Of a stretch of DNA of 37,698 nucleotides, positions 24,022-31,403 are shown in pieces; positions within the stretch are counted from its first letter, which is position 1, and the number at the start of each line of letters is the position of its first letter. The stretch lies in assembly GCA_018714685.1 (NCBI GenBank), contig DVNC01000039.1, forward strand, positions 1 to 37,698. The letters are read 5' to 3'. A model generated the notes under the pieces. The model saw only the letters and a program-made list of their open reading frames with translations, was not told the DNA's origin and did not search any database. A program made the position numbers and the translations under genes. Source of the DNA: Scatocola faecipullorum (GTDB taxonomy: Bacteria; Pseudomonadota; Alphaproteobacteria; RF32; CAG-239).

Positions 24022-24354
24022 ATGCGCAACGACTATGAGCCTTTTGAAAATGCCGAGCAGGTCTGGTTTTGGTTCTGCGGCTGCCTGATGGTGCGTGAGG
24101 AAGGCGGCCTCCGCTCGCGCGGCGATTATGCCGGAAAGCCGCGGAAATGTGAGGTCGCGGACATTTACCGTATTGTCAAAAAAATGCGTCTGAACCGTCA
24201 GATAACCAGGCGCCATTTGCGCGTGATGATGAAATGGGGGCAGCTGGAATGTCCGCCTTATTACGACTGTCGGGCTAAACGGAGCGAAATCCGCCTGTGG
24301 GATGAGGGGCTGCATGCCTTGGAAATCTGCCTTACGGAAAAGGGAATTCTCTGA
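24022..24354 (+). CDS. Small basic protein, first gene of the rightward arm
   Basis: 110 residues, rich in Arg/Lys and Trp. No family assigned with certainty. The segment from about 45 to 80 (DIYRIVKKMRLNRQI, then RHLRVMMKWGQ) looks helical and could be a DNA- or RNA-binding helix-turn-helix. The rest has a CGCLM motif and ends in a hydrophobic helix. The ribosome site is GGGAGAAAG. It is the first gene under the rightward promoter, one base before the next gene's ATG. Its place directly across from the repressor suggests a regulatory role, either an anti-repressor, an activator or an antiterminator for the late genes; this rests on position alone. Confidence 0.75.
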   Translation: MRNDYEPFENAEQVWFWFCGCLMVREEGGLRSRGDYAGKPRKCEVADIYRIVKKMRLNRQITRRHLRVMMKWGQLECPPYYDCRAKRSEIRLWDEGLHALEICLTEKGIL

Positions 24355-24355
24355 A

Positions 24356-24754
24356 ATGCGTTTGGATATTTTTGCTGCCGGCGTCTATTCCGAATGTTAT
24401 GTCGTTTTTGCCGACAATACTTCGCTTTGGTGGTTGAAGCTTTTGAAGCCGGGCTTCCGCCATTGTTATGTTATTTTACGGCTTTATAAAACCGGAAGAT
24501 GGTTGGAACTTAATCCGTTGTCCAATCAGTTTTTGGCTGCGATTTATGATTATCCGCCCGATTTTGATTTTCCCGGCTATATCCGCACCCGGCGCAATGT
24601 CAGACTCTGCCGGGTAGAAATTGCCGCAGCACCGCCGAAATGCGCGCCGCTCTCGTTTTTTACCTGTGTTGAATTTGTTAAGCGTGTCATCGGCTTGCAT
24701 GATTGTTTTATCCACACGCCGTGGCAGCTTTATCAAAAAATATCTAAATTGTAG
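24356..24754 (+). CDS. Possible circularly permuted papain-like protein
   Basis: 132 residues. Start taken at the ATG 24356, one base after the preceding stop, with GGGA upstream. The arrangement GFRHCYVIL (His36) early and FTCVEFVKRVIG (Cys104) late, with a hydrophobic beta-strand between, resembles permuted NlpC/P60-type folds, in which the His precedes the Cys. It has no signal peptide. A catalytic cell-wall or other peptidase or acyltransferase function is possible but unproved; the fold assignment is mine from motif order only. The stop codon lies within TTGTAGGAAA, a motif shared with the early control region. It ends 10 bases before the next promoter. Confidence 0.7.
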   Translation: MRLDIFAAGVYSECYVVFADNTSLWWLKLLKPGFRHCYVILRLYKTGRWLELNPLSNQFLAAIYDYPPDFDFPGYIRTRRNVRLCRVEIAAAPPKCAPLSFFTCVEFVKRVIGLHDCFIHTPWQLYQKISKL

Positions 24755-24764
24755 GAAAAAGTTC

Positions 24765-24793
24765 TTGACAAATCCGCAAAAGTTTGTTACATA
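24765..24793 (+). promoter_or_regulatory. Strong promoter of the late (packaging/structural) operon
   Basis: A perfect -35 TTGACA (24765-24770), a 17-base spacer and -10 TACATA (24788-24793). It is preceded at 24749-24758 by TTGTAGGAAA, which also occurs inverted at 23944-23953. It is the only strong promoter I see upstream of the structural genes. Confidence 0.75.
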
Positions 24794-24835
24794 CAGAAAC
24801 GCCACTTGCTATTAGTGTGTCCGGAATAAATTACC

Positions 24836-24872
24836 ATTCGTAAAACTCTGATCGGTTTTGCGAATTTTTTTT
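24836..24872 (+). terminator. Intrinsic terminator 1 upstream of late operon
   Basis: Stem ATTCGTAAAAC (24836-24846) pairs with GTTTTGCGAAT (24855-24865) with one G-U pair, an 8-base loop and a run of eight T (24865-24872). Confidence 0.8.
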
Positions 24873-24876
24873 AATC

Positions 24877-24908
24877 AAAAGGCCGCTCTTCGGAGCCGGC
24901 CTTTTTTT
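24877..24908 (+). terminator. Intrinsic terminator 2 upstream of late operon
   Basis: GGCCGCTC, a TTCG loop and GAGCCGGCC (24881-24901) form a GC-rich hairpin with one bulge and a stable UUCG-type tetraloop, followed by seven T (24902-24908). AAAA at 24877-24880 extends the stem with the T-run. It sits only 15 bases before the first late gene's ATG. Confidence 0.85.
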
Positions 24909-24923
24909 ATGGAGTTTTTAAGC

Positions 24924-25241
24924 ATGCATTTCAAAAAAGTAAAAACGCTCAAAGCCTTGAGGAAATGTTTGAAAAAGACCCTGCCCGAAAAGGTGTCTCA
25001 GGTTCTGGAGAGTTACGAAGCTTTTTCCGAACGTCCGGTTCCCGAAGACGCCAAAGGTTTCAGCGCTCATCACGGCGCCTGCAAATCAGCGGTGATTCAT
25101 GCGGAAACATTATTGAAGCTGGCCAAATGGACGGAGGATGAAAAGAACCCTGCCGCAACCGGTGCGCCACCGGATGATATCCTGCGGCTGCTGAGCGAGG
25201 CACGGGCGGAACTGGACGGTTTTAACGATGATGAAGATTAA
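24924..25241 (+). CDS. Small phage protein preceding the terminase
   Basis: 105 residues from the ATG at 24924, chosen because GGAG (24911-24914) precedes it at good spacing. An ATG at 24909 within the terminator T-run would have no ribosome site. It is helical and charged: a basic N-terminus (FKKVKTLKALRKCLKK), a HHGACKSAVIHAETLLKLA helix and an acidic C-terminus. The place just before the large terminase is where a small terminase subunit would sit, but it lacks an obvious helix-turn-helix, so I leave the function open. It overlaps the terminase gene by 14 bases. Confidence 0.75.
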   Translation: MHFKKVKTLKALRKCLKKTLPEKVSQVLESYEAFSERPVPEDAKGFSAHHGACKSAVIHAETLLKLAKWTEDEKNPAATGAPPDDILRLLSEARAELDGFNDDED

Positions 25242-26718
25242 TTTTTACGAATTCATTTATGTTTGGTTCAAACTGCAAAATTTGTCGGTGCCCCGTCATC
25301 AGCGCAAGATAGCCGAATGGCTGAGCACGTTGTGGCAAAGTGCGGACGAGCGTCAGGGGTTGTTGATGGCTTTTCGCAATTCGGGAAAATCAACGGTGGT
25401 CGGCCTGTTTTGCGCCTGGGTATTATACCGCGAAAGCGCCACCCGGATTTTGGTAATGGCGGCCGACCATGCGCTGGCTAAAAAAATGGTGCGCAATGTC
25501 AAACGGATTATTGAGCAGCATCCGTTGACCGGGCACCTTAAACCGGAACGCCTTGACCAATGGGCGGCCGATCAGTTCACCGTCCGCCGCGATGTGGAAC
25601 TGCGGGATCCGTCCATGCTGGCCAAGGGAATAGGGGCCAACATTACCGGTTTGCGTGCGGATCTGATTATCTGCGACGATGTGGAAGTGCCGCGTAACTG
25701 CGATACCGCGTTGAAACGAATGGATCTGCGCGAAAAACTGGAAGAACTGGATTATATCCTCACGCCGCAGGGAATGCAGCTTTATATCGGCACGCCGCAC
25801 ACCTTTTATACCATTTATCAGGTGGCGGCGGATAAGTCAAAGCCCGAAATTGAGCCTTTTTTGCTGAATTTCAAAAAACTGGAGGTTCCGATTTTGACCC
25901 GCCGAAACCGCAGCGCCTGGCCGGAACGTTTTTCGTTGGAAAAAATTGCCTCGCTGCGGCTGCGTTCGGGAGAAAATAAATTTCTCTCCCAGATGATGTT
26001 GCAGCCGGTCAATTTTAGAGACAGCGTGCTTAATCCCGAGCGGTTGGTCACTTACAGAGAGGAATTGGCTTTTTCTTTTGCCAACGGACGGGAAATATTG
26101 CGCCTCGGTGACAAGCGCCTGTTTTCGGCTTCCTGCTGGTGGGATCCGTCTTTTGCCGCCGCCTCGGGAGACAACAGCGTCATTGCTTGCGTCTTTACGG
26201 ATGAAACCGGGCATTTCTGGCTCCATGATTTGGAATATATCCGTATTGAAGAAACTGCGGCAGATGACAACATTGCCTCCCTGCAATGCGAAAAGGTGGC
26301 GGACTTTATTGAACGCAACCACTTGCCCTCAATTCGGGTGGAAGCCAACGGTATCGGTAAGTTTTTGCCCGGCATTTTGAAACAGACGCTGGCTCGCCGC
26401 CGGATTAAAGCGGCGGTGTTGGAAGTCTATTCATCGTCTGATAAGGCCGTGCGGATTCTGGAAGCTTTTGAAGTTCTGCTGGCCGAGAAAGCGCTGAACG
26501 TTCACCGGAAAATCTGGTCCACGCCGTTTATTGAAGAAATGCGGGAATGGACAGTCGAAGGCGGCGTTCATGACGACGCGCTCGATGCCGTGGCCGGTTG
26601 TCTGGCTTCCGAACCGGTGCGCTTCGGAACATATCCGGCAGAAACCGGAGATTTCAAACGCTTTAGCTGGCAGGGAGCTTCTGGCCAGTTTAAGGCTCAG
26701 ACCAATTTTAATCTGTGA
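25228..26718 (+). CDS. Phage terminase large subunit
   Basis: 496 residues. Large terminases package DNA into the prohead using an ATPase and a nuclease domain. The Walker A-like loop is AFRNSGKST (48-56), close to T7 gp19-type loops; Walker B is LIICDDVE (146-153). The C-terminal RNase H-like nuclease has CWWDPSFA (first Asp near 305), a central VEANGIG segment and HDDALDA (near 450), which are the expected metal ligands. Full length for the class. The start uses the first of two tandem ATGs (25228/25231) inside the upstream gene. Nothing looks inactivated, so packaging capacity appears preserved. Confidence 0.95.
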   Translation: MMKINFYEFIYVWFKLQNLSVPRHQRKIAEWLSTLWQSADERQGLLMAFRNSGKSTVVGLFCAWVLYRESATRILVMAADHALAKKMVRNVKRIIEQHPLTGHLKPERLDQWAADQFTVRRDVELRDPSMLAKGIGANITGLRADLIICDDVEVPRNCDTALKRMDLREKLEELDYILTPQGMQLYIGTPHTFYTIYQVAADKSKPEIEPFLLNFKKLEVPILTRRNRSAWPERFSLEKIASLRLRSGENKFLSQMMLQPVNFRDSVLNPERLVTYREELAFSFANGREILRLGDKRLFSASCWWDPSFAAASGDNSVIACVFTDETGHFWLHDLEYIRIEETAADDNIASLQCEKVADFIERNHLPSIRVEANGIGKFLPGILKQTLARRRIKAAVLEVYSSSDKAVRILEAFEVLLAEKALNVHRKIWSTPFIEEMREWTVEGGVHDDALDAVAGCLASEPVRFGTYPAETGDFKRFSWQGASGQFKAQTNFNL

Positions 26719-26727
26719 GGAAAAAAC

Positions 26728-27015
26728 ATGTTTAATGAATTATTCAACTGGCTGGCAATGATTGAACTTCCGGTTTTCGCGGCCCTGTTCCGCATGATTG
26801 CCAAACAGCGGCGCGAAATGGAAGAATATCTGCTGGAGAGCCAAAACCACACCGACGGCCGGGTTGATTTGTGCAAAGAGGCGCTGGCCGATTTTAAGCT
26901 CCATGTTGCCCGCAACTATGTGTCAACCAACTATCTCAAAGACGTTGAAAACCGCCTGACCAACCATCTGCTGCGGATAGAGAAAAAGCTGGACGACGTA
27001 GGGAGGGGAAAATGA
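26728..27015 (+). CDS. Small helical protein between terminase and lysin
   Basis: 95 residues. It begins with a hydrophobic segment (LFNWLAMIELPVFAALFRMI, residues 5-24), possibly a membrane anchor or signal-arrest helix, followed by charged helices with a C-terminal coiled-coil-like stretch (YLKDVENRLTNHLLRIEKKLDD). The layout could suit an Rz-like spanin component or a membrane-anchored accessory lysis protein, but no signature fixes this. The ribosome site is TGAGGAAAAAAC. It overlaps the SleB-like gene by four bases (ATGA), which favours a lysis function. Confidence 0.75.
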   Translation: MFNELFNWLAMIELPVFAALFRMIAKQRREMEEYLLESQNHTDGRVDLCKEALADFKLHVARNYVSTNYLKDVENRLTNHLLRIEKKLDDVGRGK

Positions 27016-27431
27016 GCGAAAAGGAAACCGACATACTGGCCCGGACCATATACGGGGAGGCAAGAGGCGAGAGCATTTCCGGCATGGAAGCTGTCGCCTC
27101 GGTCGTTTTAAACCGGGTTGCCTTTGCCAACCGGCGGGGACGCTTCTGGTGGGGAAATTCGATTGCCGAGGTCTGCCGCGCTCCGAAGCAGTTTTCCTGC
27201 TGGAACCGAAATGATCCCAATTACCGGCTGATTTGCCGGGTCGCCGATACGGATATTGTCTTTTGCATTTGCAAAAGGATTGCCGGCCGCGCGGTTGCCG
27301 GATTGTTGGAAGATAAAACCAACGGGGCTACCCACTACCATGCCCGTCATGTTTGGCCGGATTGGGCTAAGGGAAAAATTCCCTGTGCCGAAATCGGTCG
27401 CCATTTTTTCTACAACGATATTGAAAAGTAA
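27012..27431 (+). CDS. SleB/CwlJ-type cell wall hydrolase (putative endolysin)
   Basis: 139 residues, Hydrolase_2 (SleB) domain, a lytic transglycosylase-like peptidoglycan hydrolase. Diagnostic segments are DILARTIYGEARGES with Glu16 as predicted catalytic acid, AVASVVLNRV, PKQFSCWN, and TNGATHYHARHVWPDWAKG at the C-terminus. There is no signal peptide, so export would depend on a holin, and a predicted holin gene follows. Similar hydrolases act as lysins in alphaproteobacterial phages and GTA-like elements. It lies within the packaging genes rather than at the end of the operon. Confidence 0.92.
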   Translation: MSEKETDILARTIYGEARGESISGMEAVASVVLNRVAFANRRGRFWWGNSIAEVCRAPKQFSCWNRNDPNYRLICRVADTDIVFCICKRIAGRAVAGLLEDKTNGATHYHARHVWPDWAKGKIPCAEIGRHFFYNDIEK

Positions 27432-27440
27432 GGAGAAAAC

Positions 27441-27773
27441 ATGTCTGCCGTCAAAACAAAAGGACTGTCGGTCCTGCGCCGCATAGGCGGATTTTTGGTC
27501 GCCGCACCGGGGGAAAACGATGCCGGAAAAAGCCGGTTTGAACGCTGGTGGCGCCCGCTGTTCGGCTATGCCGTTTCCCTGACCTGGGTACTGCATATGC
27601 TGACCCTCTGCCGGGTGGTTTGGGAGGATAATCCCCGCGCCCCCGAAATTATTATGGCCTTAGTCGAAACCACGTCTCTGTGGAGTGTGGCGCTCGGTGT
27701 GCTGGGTATTTCGGTTGTCAGAGAAACGCCGAAAAAACGCCGCCGCCGGTCGTCTGATGTCAATCATAGCTGA
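27441..27773 (+). CDS. Putative holin (three-TM GTA-holin-like family)
   Basis: 110 residues with a basic N-terminus, membrane segments at about 39-60 (RPLFGYAVSLTWVLHMLTLC) and 72-95 (IIMALVETTSLWSVALGVLGISVV) and a very basic tail (KKRRRRSS). The FERWWRPLFGY motif resembles the three-helix holin family first described from gene transfer agents (GTA_holin_3TM), though I count two clear helices, with the first segment a possible third. The function would be membrane permeabilisation allowing the SleB-like enzyme to reach peptidoglycan. The ribosome site is AAGGAGAAAAC, nine bases after the hydrolase. Confidence 0.8.
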   Translation: MSAVKTKGLSVLRRIGGFLVAAPGENDAGKSRFERWWRPLFGYAVSLTWVLHMLTLCRVVWEDNPRAPEIIMALVETTSLWSVALGVLGISVVRETPKKRRRRSSDVNHS

Positions 27774-27790
27774 TATTGAAAGGAAAAATC

Positions 27791-28003
27791 ATGGGAGGAG
27801 TATTCAGAGCCCCGAAAATTCAACAGCGGGTCGTTCCCGTTGTCGATACCGAAGCCGAAGCGAAAAAACGCGCCGAAAAGGAAAAACAGGAAAATCTCGA
27901 ACGCCAGCGCCGCGGCCAGGAAGGAACGATTAAAACGTCATATACCGGAATTCTGGGCGAAAAGGAAAATGACCTCAAACGCAAAAACCTTCTGGGAGAA
28001 TAA
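27791..28003 (+). CDS. Small charged phage protein upstream of portal
   Basis: 70 residues from the ATG at 27791 (ribosome site AGGAAAAATC; an upstream in-frame TTG was rejected). It starts MGGVFRAPK, then has a Glu/Lys/Arg helix and a Gly/Thr segment (GQEGTIKTSYTGILG) ending in KNLLGE. Small proteins with a MGxxFxxPK start and a C-terminal KTLLG-like end occur next to portals in many podovirus-type prophages. Their role is not established to my knowledge; head completion or tail adaptor functions have been suggested for neighbours of this kind. No membrane segment. Confidence 0.75.
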   Translation: MGGVFRAPKIQQRVVPVVDTEAEAKKRAEKEKQENLERQRRGQEGTIKTSYTGILGEKENDLKRKNLLGE

Positions 28004-28005
28004 AT

Positions 28006-29544
28006 ATGGAACATGAATTGGAAAAGCTGGTCAGCCGATATCAAAAGGCTGCCGAACGCAAGCAGTATTGGGAACCGCATTGGCGGGAATGCTACGAATA
28101 TGCCTTTCCGCTGCGGGAGAACGTCAGTTCTGCCTTATACGGCAGCAACGAAGGAGAGCGCAAAAACCTCTGCCTCTATGACGGAACGGCGCCGGATGCG
28201 GTTGATCAGCTGGCTTCCTCGCTGCTGGCGGAATTGACGCCGCCCTGGGCCAAATGGTTCGGACTTCGGCCGGGCAATGAGCTATCGCCGCAGGAGCAGG
28301 AACAGGTTGCGCCGACTTTGGAAAAAACCTCGGAAGTAATGCTGCAAAATTTCGAGCATTCGAATTTTGCCGTCGAAATTCACCAGTGTTACCTTGATTT
28401 GGTAACTGCCGGCACCGCCTGCCTGATGTTTGAAGAAGCACCGCTGGGAGAGGCGACGGCTTTTCATTTTTACGCTGTACCGCTGCGGGAAATAGCCGTT
28501 GAAGAAAGTGCCGACGGCAAAATCGACACGACCTTTCGCTGCTCGTCTCTGAATTGGGACGGTATCCGTACCCGTTTCCCCGAGGCCGAAATTCCGCCGT
28601 CACTGGCCGAACGCTGCCGGGAAGACAGCGACTGTCGTCTGAAAGTAATCGAGGCCGTAATGCCGCGTCACTGTAATGCCGGCGCCTGCGGCTATGATTA
28701 TATTGCTTTTGCTTGGGGTGAAAACATCGGCAGCGGTCAGAGTTTTGTTCTGCGTGAAGGCGTGTTTGAAACGTCGCCTTTTATTAATTTTCGCTGGCTG
28801 AAAGCGCCGGGAGAGGTTTACGGGCGTTCGCCGGTGATGAAAGCGCTGCCGGATATCAAAACCGCCAACAAAGTGGTGGAACTGATTTTGAAGAATGCGT
28901 CGATTTCGGTAACCGGAATTTGGCAGGCCGATGACGACGGCATTCTTAATCCCGACAACATCAAGCTGATACCCGGCGCGATTATTCCCAAGGCTGTCGG
29001 TTCCAAAGGACTGACGCCGCTGGCTGCGCCCGGAGACTTTGATTTGTCGCAGCTTATTCTTGAAGATTTGCGCCGGCGGATTAACCACGCGCTGTTGGCT
29101 GACCGTCTGGCTCAGATTGAAACGCCGAATATGACGGCAACCGAGGTTTTGGAACGCTCGGCCGAAATAGCAAGAATTCTCGGGGCAACTTTCGGGCGCC
29201 TTCAGTCCGAACTGTTGACGCCGCTGCTTAAACGGGCTTTTGGCATCCTCCGCCGCCGGGGCGATATCCTTAATTTTGACCTCGACGGCAAAATTGTGGA
29301 TTTGCAGTATAAGTCGCCGCTGGCTTTGGCGCAAACACGCAAAGACATCGGCAATGTTACCGAATGGGTGAACCTGCTGGCTTCTTTCGGAGCCGATGCC
29401 CTTGCCGCGGTAAATGTTGCCGAAACTTCCCGCTGGCTCGGGCGCACTTTGTGCGTTCCGGCCGACTTAATCCGGGAAGCCGAAGCAGAACCGCAGCCGC
29501 TTCCGCCTGAAGAAACGGGAGGCGGAAATGCTGCGGGAATGTGA
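28006..29544 (+). CDS. Portal protein (head-tail connector, T7 gp8-like)
   Basis: 512 residues, Head_connector family. The portal forms the dodecameric ring through which DNA enters and leaves the head. The N-terminus has the conserved WRECYEYAFP segment, followed by LYDGTAPDAVDQLASSLLAELTPP with the characteristic ASSLLAELTPP turn. The centre has GRSPVMKALPDIKTANKVVE and the C-terminal half the TATEVLERSAEIARILGATFGRLQSELLTPLLKR helix typical of the T7-like connector class (sequence fragments separated here by function). The ribosome site is GGGAGAATAAAT. No tail fibre adaptor is fused to it. It overlaps the next gene by 17 bases. Confidence 0.94.
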   Translation: MEHELEKLVSRYQKAAERKQYWEPHWRECYEYAFPLRENVSSALYGSNEGERKNLCLYDGTAPDAVDQLASSLLAELTPPWAKWFGLRPGNELSPQEQEQVAPTLEKTSEVMLQNFEHSNFAVEIHQCYLDLVTAGTACLMFEEAPLGEATAFHFYAVPLREIAVEESADGKIDTTFRCSSLNWDGIRTRFPEAEIPPSLAERCREDSDCRLKVIEAVMPRHCNAGACGYDYIAFAWGENIGSGQSFVLREGVFETSPFINFRWLKAPGEVYGRSPVMKALPDIKTANKVVELILKNASISVTGIWQADDDGILNPDNIKLIPGAIIPKAVGSKGLTPLAAPGDFDLSQLILEDLRRRINHALLADRLAQIETPNMTATEVLERSAEIARILGATFGRLQSELLTPLLKRAFGILRRRGDILNFDLDGKIVDLQYKSPLALAQTRKDIGNVTEWVNLLASFGADALAAVNVAETSRWLGRTLCVPADLIREAEAEPQPLPPEETGGGNAAGM

Positions 29545-29749
29545 TACCCGGCAGATGACTGACGGCGAAATCCGCGAGGCTTTCGTCAAATGCTTTGCCG
29601 GCCGGGAAGGGATGATTGTCCTTTCCCATCTTAAACGTCTGACGCTCAGGCGCTGGCTCGGGCCGGACGCTTCCGTCGATGAACTGCGTCATCTGGAAGG
29701 GCAGCGTCATCTGGTCAGCCTTATACTGGCACTGGCGTCAGCTGATTAA
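29528..29749 (+). CDS. Bbp19-like small phage protein
   Basis: 73 residues. The C-terminal two-thirds has the pattern VLSHLKRLTLRRWLGPDASVDELRHLEGQR in consecutive conserved blocks (VLSHLKRLTL, LGPDAS, LRHLEGQRHLVSLI), which I recognise as the family of the Bordetella phage BPP-1 protein Bbp19, found beside portal and scaffold genes in podovirus-like phages. Function is not established. Its ATG lies inside the portal gene behind GGGAGGCGGAA. It is followed by the scaffold gene after 22 bases. Confidence 0.85.
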   Translation: MLRECDTRQMTDGEIREAFVKCFAGREGMIVLSHLKRLTLRRWLGPDASVDELRHLEGQRHLVSLILALASAD

Positions 29750-29771
29750 TTTTTTTATGAAAGGAAAAAAG

Positions 29772-30485
29772 ATGAAAGACAACCAATCGGGAAATCTGCT
29801 TGAACAGGAAACCGCGCAGCCGATTCCCGCACAGCCTCGGGAAGGCAGGCCGGCCAATCTTCCGGCCAAATTCTGGGACGAAGCGAACGGCCGCATAAAA
29901 ATCGAAGAACTGATTGAGGACTATAATTATATGGCCAGCCGCGATGAAAACCTTATTGAAACCAATAAGCGCAATATGCCGGCCAGTTATGACCAATACC
30001 GGATTAATATTCCCAACGAACTGCTTGACCATGATGAGGAATTGTTCAAACAGTTTTACGAACACGGCTTCACCAATGATCAGGCACAGTTTGTTTATGA
30101 TCTGGCCAACGAGCGCGTTATTCCGGTTTTAGACCAGTTGACCGTTAGTTTTGAGGCGCAGAAGCAGCTGGCAAAGCTCAGCTCCTATTTTGGCGGACAG
30201 GAACGTTTTGACGAAGTTTCCCGTCAGATATCGGGCTGGGCAAAGCAGAACCTGCGTCCCGAAGTCTATGATGCTTTGGCTTCCACGGCCGAAGGTGTCA
30301 TCGCCTTGTATAAGATGATGTCGTCCAATGAACCGATGCTTGGCAAAGAACCCGGCTTTGAGGGTGAATTGAGCGAACAGAGTCTGCGCAAGATGATGGA
30401 AGACCCGCGTTATTGGCGTGATAAGGATACGGCCTATATCAACAAGATAACCAAAGGTTTCGAAAAACTCTACCCTGGAAAATAA
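29772..30485 (+). CDS. Capsid assembly scaffolding protein
   Basis: 237 residues from the ATG at 29772 (ribosome site AAGGAAAAAAG; the longer in-frame opening to 29679 overlaps Bbp19 and has no site). The N-terminus is low-complexity with Pro/Gln. It is followed by the motif LPAKFWDEANGRIKIEELI, the GLPEKFW-type segment typical of podoviral scaffolds, and then long acidic helices. Scaffolds guide coat assembly and leave the prohead before packaging. Gene order portal, Bbp19-like, scaffold, coat is as in BPP-1-like phages. An intrinsic terminator overlaps its stop codon. Confidence 0.88.
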   Translation: MKDNQSGNLLEQETAQPIPAQPREGRPANLPAKFWDEANGRIKIEELIEDYNYMASRDENLIETNKRNMPASYDQYRINIPNELLDHDEELFKQFYEHGFTNDQAQFVYDLANERVIPVLDQLTVSFEAQKQLAKLSSYFGGQERFDEVSRQISGWAKQNLRPEVYDALASTAEGVIALYKMMSSNEPMLGKEPGFEGELSEQSLRKMMEDPRYWRDKDTAYINKITKGFEKLYPGK

Positions 30486-30502
30486 ACCTTCCGGGGTTTT
30501 TT
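30473..30502 (+). terminator. Intrinsic terminator/attenuator between scaffold and capsid
   Basis: CCCTGGAA (30473-30480) pairs with TTCCGGGG (30489-30496) through one G-U pair and an 8-base loop, followed by six T (30497-30502). It includes the scaffold stop codon. If active without antitermination it would stop capsid expression. Confidence 0.7.
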
Positions 30503-30540
30503 GTATTTAATTCTGATTAATCTTTTATGGAGAGAAAAAT

Positions 30541-31380
30541 ATGTCAACACAAGTTAGCGAATCTTTTATCAAACAGTTTGAAGCCGACGTTCATCTGGCC
30601 TATCAGCAAAACGGCTCTAAACTGAGAAACACCGTCCGCAGCAAAAACAACGTCAAAGGCTCCTCCACCGTCTTTCAGAAAGTCGGTAAAGGTTCGGCCT
30701 CGCAGAAAGCCCGCCACGGATTGGTTCCGGTGATGTCTCTGGACCATTCTCCGGTAGAATGCGAACTGCAGGATTTCTATGCCGGCGATTGGGTCGATGC
30801 GCTGGATGAATTGAAAGTCAGCATTGACGAACGCCGGGTTATCGCCAACTCCGGAGCTTATGCGCTGGGACGCAAAACCGATGAACTGATTATCGAAGCT
30901 CTGGCCAAAGCGCCGGCGGACCACGATGTCGGTGACTACACCAAGACCATGAGCAAAAAAGATGTTCTCGATGCTTTTGCCAAGCTGAATGCCAATGACG
31001 TGCCCGATGACGGACAGCGTTTCGGTTTGGTCGGTCCGCACCAGTGGAACGCTCTGCTGAACATTGCCGAGTTTTCCAATTCCGATTATGCCGGCGACAA
31101 TCTGCCCTTTCTGAAAGGAACGGAAAGTCGCAAATGGCTGGGCATTAACTGGATTATGCACACCGGCCTCCCGTTGAACGGAACTGAACGCCAGTGTTTC
31201 ATTTTCCACAAAACGGCTGTCGGGCATGCCAGCGGTCAGGATGTCAAGAGCGACATCACCTGGCACGGCGACCATGCCGCCCATTTCGTCAACAACATGA
31301 TGAGTCAGGGCGCCTGCCTGATTGATCCGACCGGCGTCATCCGCATCAAATGCAAAGAAGCATCTTCTGTTACGGCTTAA
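30541..31380 (+). CDS. Major capsid protein (P22/BPP-1-like HK97 fold)
   Basis: 279 residues. Forms the icosahedral shell. The sequence fits the podovirus coat family Phage_capsid_2: an N-terminal region (VSESFIKQFEADVHLAYQQ) with KNNVKGSSTVFQKVGKG, the LDHSPVECELQDFYAGDWVD segment, a helix ERRVIANSGAYALGRKTDEL and a beta-rich end with MSQGACLIDPTGVIRIKC (blocks quoted separately). It is slightly shorter than the roughly 300-330 residues I expect for the class. The ribosome site is ATGGAGAGAAAAAT just after the upstream terminator. All key regions appear intact. Confidence 0.92.
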   Translation: MSTQVSESFIKQFEADVHLAYQQNGSKLRNTVRSKNNVKGSSTVFQKVGKGSASQKARHGLVPVMSLDHSPVECELQDFYAGDWVDALDELKVSIDERRVIANSGAYALGRKTDELIIEALAKAPADHDVGDYTKTMSKKDVLDAFAKLNANDVPDDGQRFGLVGPHQWNALLNIAEFSNSDYAGDNLPFLKGTESRKWLGINWIMHTGLPLNGTERQCFIFHKTAVGHASGQDVKSDITWHGDHAAHFVNNMMSQGACLIDPTGVIRIKCKEASSVTA

Positions 31381-31403
31381 TTTACTCAGGAAAGGAAATA
31401 AAA

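Larger units (their letters stand above)
24800..24908 (+). ncRNA. Predicted short leader RNA between late promoter and tandem terminators
   Basis: Transcription from 24765-24793 would start near 24800 and meet an intrinsic terminator after about 70 bases and a second after about 108. Unless terminated transcription is suppressed, the main product is a small RNA. This is the same layout as lambda pR'-tR', which makes a short RNA until Q acts. No convincing coding frame lies inside. Existence is inferred from the two flanking signals. Confidence 0.45.
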
